NCBI GenBank assembly: GCA_943350635.1
Contig: CALRAI010000010.1
Coordinates: forward strand, 1 to 34,394
Reading direction: 5' to 3'
DNA length: 34,394 nt
Source of the DNA: Candidatus Uhrbacteria bacterium
GTDB lineage: Bacteria > Patescibacteriota > Patescibacteriia > UBA9934
Both the position numbers and the translations under genes were made by a program. Shown piece by piece: positions 21,974-29,603 of the stretch. Numbering within the stretch: the stretch's first letter is position 1; every line of letters begins with the position of its first letter. Under the pieces are notes generated by a model that was given only the letters and a program-made list of their open reading frames with translations, had not been told where the DNA came from and made no database searches.

Positions 21974-23479
21974 TTACAGAGGAAGATTCGAAGGAGCGTC
22001 GTCATCAATAATAGAACGATCCGCAGTCGGCACGCGAGCATCGGTTGGCGAAAGTGGCGTTGGCACACGAAGAGGCTCGTCTAAAAGATGCTGCACACGC
22101 TCATCTTCTTTTGCATCAACACTATTCTGCTTCCAATTCGGCAACTGTGGTTCGTTATGCATTGCAAGCTGCAAACTATCCGGAGCTTCCGCGCGACGTG
22201 CACCAGTCTTGGTGAGCACTGGTGTTCGAGCATCCGCCGCAGGGAAATGAAATAATGTCGCAAGCTCAACAGTAGTAAGCATCTGCCAACTTCCACCTTC
22301 CCCACCACTTCTACGCTGATATCGTGACACAAGATTCTTCTGCTTCTTGGGCATGGACCACGCCTGCCAGAAATAATCGTCCTTTGGAACCGCAGGGCCA
22401 TGAAGGCTTAAACCATTCAAGTTTTGATTCGTAAACGTGGCCCACATACCCTTCATCGAGCTTGCCATTAAACCTTTTCGGAACGTTGCCTTTGGACCGG
22501 CATACAAAAAGCGAATCTTCGTTTTCCAACCATATTTGGAAATCTTTTCCGCAACAGCATCGAGCATCACTTTTTCCTGTGGCGTCATGCGGAACATACG
22601 GAAATCGTCTTTCTTTTCCTCCTTATGCCCTTCGGCAGGCCCGCCAAGACCAATAAGCTGTTGTGCGATACCCTTCGGCAACCACAGAGCATTCTCAGAA
22701 AGCGCGTCAAACATCCCCGGTTTGTGTTTCTCTTCCTTTCCCATCATTTTATTCAAATACGCAATACCATCGTGCGTCCAATGCTGATCGTTGGGCGGAC
22801 GAATAATAATTTGAATCCAATAGCGTTCACCCTCGCGCATTTTTCCCATCATTTCAATAATTGGCAACAATGGATCCTTGAAGCGCATGTCTTTTTCCCC
22901 TTGATGTTCAAAGTCTTCAAATGTTCGAATCGGAAAGTATGACTTATTCGCAAGCGCAAGTTCGCCACCAAAAACATCAAATTCACTATTTGGATATTCC
23001 TTTGGAATTTGCGCAACATAATCAGGAACCTCGGTAATCTGTGCCTCAGGATACTGTGCATATAACGCGGCCTCAACCAAGTCTCGATACTTCTCGATGG
23101 TACGGATAAGAAACTGGATCTTCCCCTCGTTACTCACAATTTCAAAACTGAACGATGCCTGTTCTTTTCCTATCAACCACTCCTCGCGCCACGTAATACC
23201 AGATTTTACGCCGGAAAGATTCATGAAGAAATTCTCCATTCCCTTTGGTGTATTGATCGCGTCCTGAGGAACGCTCACCTCTAACAGCTGCCATTTTAAC
23301 GTTTTACTGTATTGACCCTGTTTATGATCCACCCAAATATGAGTCAAACCCCAAATAATCACGCCCAAAATAGGCACCCAGCCCACCAAAAGCAATCCTT
23401 GGGACATCATGAGTGGGAACGACGTCACATGAAGATAGTGAACAATGGAATTTGGAAGTTGGATGGCGATGCCAATCAT
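21974..23479 (-). CDS. Membrane-anchored partner of the VirD4-like ATPase (DUF8128-like)
   Basis: This 501-residue protein has one clear N-terminal membrane segment (about 27-47, GLLLVGWVPILGVIIWGL) and a long cytoplasmic part. The part with WREEWLIGKEQASFSFEIVS and YWIQIIIRPP has the beta pattern seen in proteins encoded beside VirD4/TraG ATPases in many CPR genomes, which I recall as DUF8128; I could not verify the name. The C-terminal 100 residues are disordered and Pro/Asp-rich. An AAGGA Shine-Dalgarno lies 11 bp before the ATG and a TATACT -10 lies at 23499-23504. A joint role with the ATPase in transport of DNA or protein is inferred from the tight coupling. Confidence 0.78.
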   Translation of the reverse strand: MIGIAIQLPNSIVHYLHVTSFPLMMSQGLLLVGWVPILGVIIWGLTHIWVDHKQGQYSKTLKWQLLEVSVPQDAINTPKGMENFFMNLSGVKSGITWREEWLIGKEQASFSFEIVSNEGKIQFLIRTIEKYRDLVEAALYAQYPEAQITEVPDYVAQIPKEYPNSEFDVFGGELALANKSYFPIRTFEDFEHQGEKDMRFKDPLLPIIEMMGKMREGERYWIQIIIRPPNDQHWTHDGIAYLNKMMGKEEKHKPGMFDALSENALWLPKGIAQQLIGLGGPAEGHKEEKKDDFRMFRMTPQEKVMLDAVAEKISKYGWKTKIRFLYAGPKATFRKGLMASSMKGMWATFTNQNLNGLSLHGPAVPKDDYFWQAWSMPKKQKNLVSRYQRRSGGEGGSWQMLTTVELATLFHFPAADARTPVLTKTGARRAEAPDSLQLAMHNEPQLPNWKQNSVDAKEDERVQHLLDEPLRVPTPLSPTDARVPTADRSIIDDDAPSNLPL

Positions 23480-23498
23480 AGGCGGTAAAATCCTTCAA

Positions 23499-23504
23499 AG
23501 TATA
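23499..23504 (-). promoter_or_regulatory. -10 element of the VirD4 operon
   Basis: TATACT on the minus strand, 19 bp before the ATG at 23479, with AAGGA between them. No convincing -35. Confidence 0.45.
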
Positions 23505-23539
23505 ACACGGACAAAACATGGATAGAGAGGAATCAGAAT

Positions 23540-23746
23540 ATGATTCTTTGGAGGCGTCGAGATCCTCGCCAGGTAAGATGCAGAGTAAAGTGGCTTTTCG
23601 AGACTGTCGCTTTGACTTTACACTTTGCATGAAAAAACCCCAATGATTTTGAACATCAACTGTCAAGTCAAAGCGACAACCACGAAAACACAAAATAGAC
23701 AGCCCCGAGAAGGCCATTCGCCGCCCACCACCCTCTAAAGAATCAT
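23540..23746. repeat. 207-bp element with nested inverted repeats (possible MITE or long RNA hairpin)
   Basis: This fills most of the 337-bp gap between the VirD4 operon and secF; no credible gene is in it. The outer arms ATGATTCTTTGGAGG (23540-23554) and CCTCTAAAGAATCAT (23732-23746) match at 14 of 15 positions. The inner arms GTCGCTTTGACTT (23606-23618) and AAGTCAAAGCGAC (23665-23677) match perfectly. TTTTCG/CGAAAA pairs just outside the inner arms. The arm-to-arm distances on the two sides are nearly equal (51 and 54 bp), so the whole looks like one decayed palindrome around a 46-nt loop. No target-site duplication is evident. Confidence 0.6.
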
Positions 23747-23769
23747 GCACAACTCAGATGACTCATTTC

Positions 23770-23801
23770 AAAAAGAGCATTTCCGAAGAAATGCTCTTTT
23801 T
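23770..23801. terminator. Strong bidirectional terminator after secF
   Basis: AAAAAGAGCATTTC (23770-23783), loop CGAA, GAAATGCTCTTTTT (23788-23801) make a perfect 14-bp stem with A/T tails. On the minus strand it closes the long secDF transcript 15 bp after the secF stop. Confidence 0.92.
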
Positions 23802-23816
23802 ATATGTTCTCAATAC

Positions 23817-24719
23817 TTACGCTCTCCGAGCACGATACTTCTCCCACTCCACAAGCAATGGACTTGCAACGAAAATGGAAGAATACGCTCCGGAAAGCAT
23901 TCCAATAATAAGCGCAAGAACAAACGGACGTGTAGTAGCGCCACCAACCACGAATACAGCAATAAGTGGAAGGAACGTTGCAAACGTGGTGTTCAAGGAT
24001 CGAGCAAGCGTTTCCATAACACTCGTATTCACAATATCTCCAAATGATATATCGCCGTGACGACGACGGAGAAGATTCTCGCGAGTTCTATCAAGAACCA
24101 CAATAGTGTCATTAATGGAATACCCTAAAATCGTTAACGCTGCAGCAACAAACGCCAAGTCCACTTGGTATCCCAACGTATGACCAAGAAGCGCAAAGAC
24201 GCCCAAGGGAATAATCACATCGTGAAATGCCGCAACCATCGTAACCACACCGTACTTCCAAGAAGCTACCGGACGAGTTACCTTCCGAAACGCCCATGCC
24301 ACATAAACCATAATCAGTACCAACATAAGTCCCGTCGCTTTCAACGATGCACTCTTCAATTCTCCACCAATCACCGGACCAACCGTGTCGAAACGAATTT
24401 CTGTCGCAGTAGATGATACCGACTGTATTGCTGCAAGAATCGTCTGATGCTCCGCCTCGGTTACTGGCGCAAGACGAACAAAGTACGTATCACCCTCACC
24501 TTGTTGAACCACAGGCTCAAAACCTGAGTTCGTAACAACATCACGCAGCGCTTCCACTGTTGTTGCAGGTGCTTGAATCTGCAACAAACTTCCACCGGTG
24601 AAATCGATACCGAAATTCAGACCATACGTAAAGAGCGATACAAAAGCCAAGGTAACAATCGCAGCAGAAACTCCTAACCAAAGCTTCGAATGACCGATGA
24701 TGTTCAATGAGGATTTCAT
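23817..24719 (-). CDS. secF: Protein translocase subunit SecF
   Basis: SecF works with SecD as a proton-driven accessory to the SecYEG channel, pulling exported proteins out of the membrane. The 300 residues show the family pattern: an N-terminal helix followed by LNFGIDFTGGSLLQIQ (about 33-48), a small external domain, then five membrane helices including ALTILGYSINDTIVVLDRTREN (in two parts, about 195-216) and the end AYSSIFVASPLL. Length is normal. It starts 5 bp after secD and ends at a strong terminator. Confidence 0.96.
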   Translation of the reverse strand: MKSSLNIIGHSKLWLGVSAAIVTLAFVSLFTYGLNFGIDFTGGSLLQIQAPATTVEALRDVVTNSGFEPVVQQGEGDTYFVRLAPVTEAEHQTILAAIQSVSSTATEIRFDTVGPVIGGELKSASLKATGLMLVLIMVYVAWAFRKVTRPVASWKYGVVTMVAAFHDVIIPLGVFALLGHTLGYQVDLAFVAAALTILGYSINDTIVVLDRTRENLLRRRHGDISFGDIVNTSVMETLARSLNTTFATFLPLIAVFVVGGATTRPFVLALIIGMLSGAYSSIFVASPLLVEWEKYRARRA

Positions 24720-24724
24720 AGAAT

Positions 24725-26722
24725 TTAGAGGCCAAGAAAGAAGATTTTCTTTCGCAGTATCGGCACACGAGCTAAACGACGAAGAACAAAGCGTGATACG
24801 ACGAATGCACAGAATAAGGATACGAGCACACCGATTGACAATGTAAGTGCAAAGCCCCGAATCGAACCTGAAGTCATTGTGTACAAAATCATTGTTGCAA
24901 TGAGCGTTGTAGCATTTCCGTCACGAATCGATGGCCATGCACGACGGAAAGCTTCCTCCATCGCTGTAGGAACATCTCGGCCATTCCGAAGCTCCTCCTT
25001 TAATCGCTCAAAGATAAGCACATTTGCATCTACCGCAATACCCAGCGAGAAAATGAATCCCGCAATTCCAGAAAGGGTAATAGTCACTCCAAGAACCTTA
25101 AAGAGCATAAGGTTGATCAAGACATACACACCCAATGCACCAACAGCAACCACACCAGGCAACCGATAATACAAAACCATGAAAATCGCCACAAGCAAGA
25201 AACCAACTAATCCCGCCTTCACACTTAAATCAAGTGAAGCTGATCCCAACGCCGGACCAATGGTTTGCTGACTCACCACACTGATCGGTACTGGCAATGC
25301 TCCAGCATTTAATCGCTGAACCAAGAGTTTTGCTTCAGAAATCGTGAAGTTTCCCGTAATCGATGCTTCGCCACCATAAATCGGCTCCTGTACTACCGGA
25401 GTAGTAATAGGCTGACCATCCAAGAAAATACCGATAACTTTTCCGACGTTCTCCTTGGTAAGATCACCAAACAATCGTGTTCCCTCCTCATTGAATTGCA
25501 ACAATATATATGGAGCACCAGTGTTCTGATCGAACGCTACCGTTGCATTCTTTACATCTTTTCCGGAAAGCTCCGTATTCTTCCAAGGATCCACAACTAA
25601 CACATCAGACGCCGTCGTCCATGGCATTTCGATATGCGCAATTTCATACGTTCGTGATGGACGGGAACCAACACGATAGAGAATATGATATCCGAATTCT
25701 GTTTCAATAACTTCTGAAATCTTTGTATCACGATTGCTATACGCTGCATCCTCAAACGCCTGCACCATCATACCGCGAGCAACATATCCCAAATCTCCAC
25801 CGGCATCCTTGCTTCCACCGTCGTCGGAATTTGTTTTTGCAAGATCCGCAAAGTTCTTTGTTGTCGCTTCAGCCATTAATTGATTGATAAACGCTAATGC
25901 CTCCTCCTTTGTACGAGACTGAGTACAGCTTGTCGCGCCGGCGTAACAAATCAAGATGTGAGAAATCCGTGGCTCAGATTCCGTTTTCTTACTGATATAT
26001 TTCACCACGTGCATCCGGCTCGTGCCCTCGTATAATCCATTGACGATACCAAATCGTGTACGATTCTTTTCAAGTTGAGTGATAAGTCCGTCGTATTCCT
26101 TATCATCCGCCGCAACAAATCCAATGTATCCTTCAGAATCTTTCGTGGCGGCATCAATAGAATATTCCTTTACAAGTGCAGAAAAATCTTCTCCAGCAAG
26201 TGCTTTATTCATCACCACAAGCGCGTCTGCACGTTCTTGAGTTTGTGCGTCAGTAATTTGCTGTTGCTGTTCTGGCGTTGGTGTTGTGCTCACGTCAGTA
26301 ATTGGTGTTCGAAATGCCAAAACCGGCGTTTCACCAATCTGTGCAATAGCGTCCTTCACATCAGTAACTCCTGGCAAATCCACCAATACACGATAATGCC
26401 CATCGGCAATATTCGTTTGTACAATTGGTTCAGCAACACCAAACGCGTTCACACGTCGCTCTATCACATCACGAACGCCTTCGAGTGCTGCAGTACGTTC
26501 AGCGTCATCGATCGACGTCATGTCCGCCTCATACACCAAGTGCGCACCACCCTTCAGGTCGAGTCCAAGCGTAAAATCGTTTTCCGGTACGTATGGCAAG
26601 TGGAAGCCCGTCTTATCCTTCATTGCAACCATTGCGCTGTTCCATTCCTTTGGAAACGAGAGAATTCCCGCACCAACCGCAAAGAGAACAAGGAAAAAAG
26701 CACCGATAGCAGTACGATTCAT
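24725..26722 (-). CDS. secD: Protein translocase subunit SecD with embedded parvulin domain
   Basis: The SecD core is intact: an N-terminal helix, LGLDLKGGAHLVYEAD (52-67), ERRVNAFGVAEPIVQ (88-102), RVLVDLPGV, then after a large insertion LQFNEEGTRLFGDLT, IYGGEASITGNFT, and a six-helix C-terminal domain with AGFIFSLGIAVDANVLIFERL (in two parts, 554-574). Between residues about 140 and 365 lies extra sequence that includes a parvulin-type peptidyl-prolyl isomerase domain (252-352: ISHILI, FADLAKTNSDD, GGDLGY, FGYHILYRVGSR). A second, degenerate copy appears to lie at 158-244. The insertion would face the extracytoplasmic side, where folding help for exported proteins makes sense. Total length is 665 residues. 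A promoter overlaps the tgt stop. Confidence 0.95.
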   Translation of the reverse strand: MNRTAIGAFFLVLFAVGAGILSFPKEWNSAMVAMKDKTGFHLPYVPENDFTLGLDLKGGAHLVYEADMTSIDDAERTAALEGVRDVIERRVNAFGVAEPIVQTNIADGHYRVLVDLPGVTDVKDAIAQIGETPVLAFRTPITDVSTTPTPEQQQQITDAQTQERADALVVMNKALAGEDFSALVKEYSIDAATKDSEGYIGFVAADDKEYDGLITQLEKNRTRFGIVNGLYEGTSRMHVVKYISKKTESEPRISHILICYAGATSCTQSRTKEEALAFINQLMAEATTKNFADLAKTNSDDGGSKDAGGDLGYVARGMMVQAFEDAAYSNRDTKISEVIETEFGYHILYRVGSRPSRTYEIAHIEMPWTTASDVLVVDPWKNTELSGKDVKNATVAFDQNTGAPYILLQFNEEGTRLFGDLTKENVGKVIGIFLDGQPITTPVVQEPIYGGEASITGNFTISEAKLLVQRLNAGALPVPISVVSQQTIGPALGSASLDLSVKAGLVGFLLVAIFMVLYYRLPGVVAVGALGVYVLINLMLFKVLGVTITLSGIAGFIFSLGIAVDANVLIFERLKEELRNGRDVPTAMEEAFRRAWPSIRDGNATTLIATMILYTMTSGSIRGFALTLSIGVLVSLFCAFVVSRFVLRRLARVPILRKKIFFLGL
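25667..25969 (-). other. Parvulin (PpiC-type) domain inside SecD
   Basis: Residues 252-352 of SecD follow the parvulin order: beta-1 ISHILICY, a helix of alternating charged residues, NFADLAKTNSDDGGSKDAGGDLGYV, a hydrophobic stretch with AFEDAAY, and the closing strand TEFGYHILYRV. A second region, residues 158-244 (25991-26251), shows a matching pattern (LAGEDFSALVKEYSIDAATKDSEGYIGF) but lacks the closing FGYH, so it is probably a decayed copy. Confidence 0.85.
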
Positions 26723-26731
26723 AGTGCCGGT

Positions 26732-26760
26732 ATTCTAGGCAAAAACGAGAGTTTTCACAA
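26732..26760 (-). promoter_or_regulatory. secD promoter overlapping the tgt stop
   Basis: TTGTGA (26755-26760), 17 bp, TAGAAT (26732-26737). The predicted start is about 3 nt before the secD ATG, so the message would be almost leaderless. The TGA in the -35 is the tgt stop codon. Confidence 0.55.
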
Positions 26761-27936
26761 GGGATTCGCTGTGCATTCCCGCAATTCCTGCATCATTTGC
26801 AGGTAAAAACTCAAATTCTGGAGTGTTGCCAGCCGCAAACCAAGCGTTTCACCGGTCTGAAACAGGTGACGAAGATACGCTCGAGAAAACTGACGTGAGG
26901 TTTCCGCAGAGCTCTCGCTATCAATACACCCGTCGTCTGCGGTAAATCGTTCGTTGGTGATTTGGATCTTTTCGTACAGCGCATCCGCGATCCGAACATC
27001 AGATTCTCCTGCCTGTGCTCGACGAAATGCTTCACGAACTGCGTTTTTTGGATTTCCCTTCCACACAAACAACGATCCGTGTCGAGCATTCCGCGTGGGT
27101 AACACACAGTCGAACATATCAACACCAAACGAAACATACGCAACAATCTCCTCCGGCATGCCGCCACCCATAAAATATCGTGGACGATCCTTTGGCATCT
27201 GTTGTGCTAACGATCGCACAATACGAAACGTATCTTCTCGCGACTCCCCCACCGAAAGCCCACCAATCGCGTATCCGTCAAAACCAATATCTATTAGTCC
27301 TTGCAACGATCGTGCACGAAGATCCTCATGTGTACCGCCTTGCACAATGCCAAACAGCTGTGGCCGTTCAGCATCAGTCGACTCTCCAACAATCTCATCA
27401 AACCGCTTCTTTGATCGCGCAGCCCAACGTAAAGATCGCTCCATCGCCTCCTCATATCGTTCTCGCGTGGAGTTCCCCGCCGCAACATCGTCGAACTGCA
27501 TGCGAATCGATGAACCAATTGCGTCCTGTATTTCCATCGATCGTTCCGCGGTAAGCCGATGTGTACTTCCATCAATATGTGATTGAAACGTCACGCCATC
27601 GTCATCAGTCTTATTCAACTTCGACAAACTAAATACTTGGTATCCCCCGCTATCCGTCAGCATCGGCCCTTCCCAACCCATAAACGGTCGCACTCCACCA
27701 GTTCTCCGCAACGCTTCCTCACCCGGTCGCAACAAAAGATGATACGTGTTTCCCAAAATAATCGACGCACCAAGATTCGCCACCTCACTGGGCAACAGCG
27801 TCTTCAGCGCACCCACCGTGGCAATAGGCATAAACACCGGCGTCTGCACCTCACCGTGCATCGTGGAAAGCGTTCCCCGACGTGCATCGCCATGCATTGA
27901 TTGAACGTTAAACGAGGAGTTTCCGGCTTCGTTCAT
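26755..27936 (-). CDS. tgt: tRNA-guanine transglycosylase lacking the zinc site
   Basis: Tgt exchanges guanine 34 of GUN-anticodon tRNAs for preQ1 on the way to queuosine. The ATG at 27936 gives 393 residues; the longer frame (to 28053) overlaps trmH-like coding. Catalytic features are kept: LTDSGGYQVFSL with Asp95, GIVQGG, IGGLSVGE and the nucleophile Asp276 in DMFDCVLPTRNARHG. The zinc site is not. In the usual ECDCxxC stretch the three Cys are Ser342, Ala344 and Ser347, and the His of the usual IHNLxFY is Gln373 (TLQNLSFY). Flanking sequence (RAYLRHL) is normal, so this is substitution and not truncation. It overlaps the upstream methyltransferase gene by 29 bp. Confidence 0.94.
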   Translation of the reverse strand: MNEAGNSSFNVQSMHGDARRGTLSTMHGEVQTPVFMPIATVGALKTLLPSEVANLGASIILGNTYHLLLRPGEEALRRTGGVRPFMGWEGPMLTDSGGYQVFSLSKLNKTDDDGVTFQSHIDGSTHRLTAERSMEIQDAIGSSIRMQFDDVAAGNSTRERYEEAMERSLRWAARSKKRFDEIVGESTDAERPQLFGIVQGGTHEDLRARSLQGLIDIGFDGYAIGGLSVGESREDTFRIVRSLAQQMPKDRPRYFMGGGMPEEIVAYVSFGVDMFDCVLPTRNARHGSLFVWKGNPKNAVREAFRRAQAGESDVRIADALYEKIQITNERFTADDGCIDSESSAETSRQFSRAYLRHLFQTGETLGLRLATLQNLSFYLQMMQELRECTANPL

Positions 27937-28585
27937 ACAAAATAATAGACGTGGCGACGCCAACGTTGAGGGATTCGAGTGAGGCGTGATGGGGAATAAA
28001 AATTGACGTACCAGCAACTGGAAGCGTGATGCCACCACCTTCACTTCCCGCAATCAACACACATGGCTCCGGTCGAATATTTTCAGGAAGCAGTGCACCG
28101 TCACGAAGTTCCAATCGATACACTGGCCGATGGAAAGAAGAGATCATCGCTCCAGCATCTTCGCGAGAAACCGTCATCCACGGCGTACGCAAAATCGCAC
28201 TCGCCGATGCTCGCACCACCTTGGGATTCGTCACTTCAGCCGATTCCACAAGTAATACGCTCGCGCCAAATCCGAGTGCCGCACGCAAAATGGTTCCCAC
28301 ATTTCCAGGATCCTGTACACCATCAAGCACAACAATAGTTGCAGATTCTGCAAATCGTTTGAGCGTCATCTTCGGGATTCTCGCGACCGCAGCAATAGCC
28401 TGCGGCGTTTCCGTAGAAACATATTCCGCGAATCGAGGTGTGTCGTTGGCTGTAAACGTGAACTCCACCAATCCACCAGCATCGCGCACAAACTTCTCAC
28501 CCTCAATCACAAACATCTCTGCTTCTCGACGGCCGCGCTTGGTAGTGAGCTGTTGGAGAAGTTTTTCCTGTACAGATGTAAGCAT
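27908..28585 (-). CDS. TrmH/SpoU-family RNA 2'-O-methyltransferase
   Basis: This SPOUT-class methyltransferase of 225 residues has a short N-terminal substrate domain (the KRGRREAEMFVIEGEKFV stretch is typical of RlmB/TrmH-like proteins) and the three knot motifs: VLDGVQDPGNVGTILRAA (in the region 87-104, motif 1), VLIAGSEGGGI (motif 2) and ASLESLNVGVATSIILYE (motif 3). It should methylate a ribose 2'-OH in rRNA or tRNA; the site is not predictable. It starts 3 bp after the glycoside hydrolase gene and overlaps tgt, so it belongs to the same transcript. Confidence 0.92.
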   Translation of the reverse strand: MLTSVQEKLLQQLTTKRGRREAEMFVIEGEKFVRDAGGLVEFTFTANDTPRFAEYVSTETPQAIAAVARIPKMTLKRFAESATIVVLDGVQDPGNVGTILRAALGFGASVLLVESAEVTNPKVVRASASAILRTPWMTVSREDAGAMISSFHRPVYRLELRDGALLPENIRPEPCVLIAGSEGGGITLPVAGTSIFIPHHASLESLNVGVATSIILYERSRKLLV

Positions 28586-28588
28586 AAT

Positions 28589-29602
28589 TTATTCTGATTC
28601 AGAAAAAGCACGACGGGCCGCATTCCACAAGGAATCGTCTCCGTGCATCTTCTGGTAATACCACCATTCCGCACCCCAAAGCAACACTTCGCGTATTCCT
28701 GTCTGTTTTGCAAAATTGAGATGTTCCGTAAAATCTGTTTCAGAAAACGGAATTGCAATCGAGCCATCAACCTGCGGACTCCCCGTAAACCACGGTTCCA
28801 TTTGCAGTTCAGAAATCATCACATCCGTTACAAAAAGCTTTGCGTACATCGCGTGCATGCGGTAATACATTGGTTTGTGCGGAAACGTCACCGGACCAAG
28901 CGTATCATTGTACGCAAATCGATACATACTCACGCCAATCGTATCTGCTAATGGAGCAAGATCGAGCCAAGGCTCTTGTTCGCCGCTCACTGTGAGCATT
29001 ACTGGATGCTGCGTATCGAGTAATCTCACCAGCTCAACTTCGTTCCGCAAACGATTCAACGAAGGCGACGGACAGTTACCATACGGAAAAAGTGGCTCAT
29101 TTTCCACCTGCCATCGCACAAGCGCAGGATAATGCCTCGCATGATCCGTTAATGCTTGAACATATCGATACACCGCAGCATCAAGTACAGAATCCGATGC
29201 GGCATTCAAATATTCTGGCGCAAAACATTCCGGCCAACGCGGAACCTTCATACCAATAGCCAACGTAATACGAGCATCGTATTGCTCGGCTATCGCCATG
29301 AATCGATCCAGTTTTTCAAAATTCCAAACTCCAGGCATTCGTTCAATCTCACTCCAATACACCGGCAATCGAATATCGCGAACACCAACATCCGTAATAA
29401 GTTCCGTCAACACATCCTCAGCATTCAATCCAAGATCTTCAGCATATCGGGAAGAAAAGGTAATGCCTAGATTCTGCGCACCGGGTCGTGCAATAATAAG
29501 CATCCACAAAAAAGCTAACGCAACAAGACCAACACAAATCGCTGCCGCAATACCGACAGTTTCGCGCAGCCCCCACACGCGATGCCTCCGTTGATGGTTC
29601 AT
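28589..29602 (-). CDS. Membrane-anchored glycoside hydrolase (clan GH-A-like TIM barrel)
   Basis: From the ATG at 29602 (TAA-T-ATG right after the upstream stop) the protein has 337 residues: a basic N-terminus, a membrane anchor (about 14-38), then an extracytoplasmic barrel. DIRLPVYWSEIE (76-87) and FEKLDRFMAIAEQYD match the early strands of GH5/GH39/GH42-type enzymes. WQVENEP (164-170) supplies the acid/base Glu169, and ISELQMEPW (263-271) supplies the nucleophile Glu265. LLWGAEWWYY closes the barrel. The substrate is unknown; a surface or wall glycan is plausible. It is encoded between a polytopic membrane protein and an RNA methyltransferase gene. Confidence 0.82.
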   Translation of the reverse strand: MNHQRRHRVWGLRETVGIAAAICVGLVALAFLWMLIIARPGAQNLGITFSSRYAEDLGLNAEDVLTELITDVGVRDIRLPVYWSEIERMPGVWNFEKLDRFMAIAEQYDARITLAIGMKVPRWPECFAPEYLNAASDSVLDAAVYRYVQALTDHARHYPALVRWQVENEPLFPYGNCPSPSLNRLRNEVELVRLLDTQHPVMLTVSGEQEPWLDLAPLADTIGVSMYRFAYNDTLGPVTFPHKPMYYRMHAMYAKLFVTDVMISELQMEPWFTGSPQVDGSIAIPFSETDFTEHLNFAKQTGIREVLLWGAEWWYYQKMHGDDSLWNAARRAFSESE

Positions 29603-29603
29603 A

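Noticed and set aside
23322-23750. Minus-strand open frame across the long palindrome
   Set aside because: It overlaps the real membrane-protein gene, has no start signal, and its composition is not protein-like.
27937-28053. Extended N-terminus for Tgt
   Set aside because: The added residues lie inside the upstream methyltransferase gene and are not part of the Tgt family.
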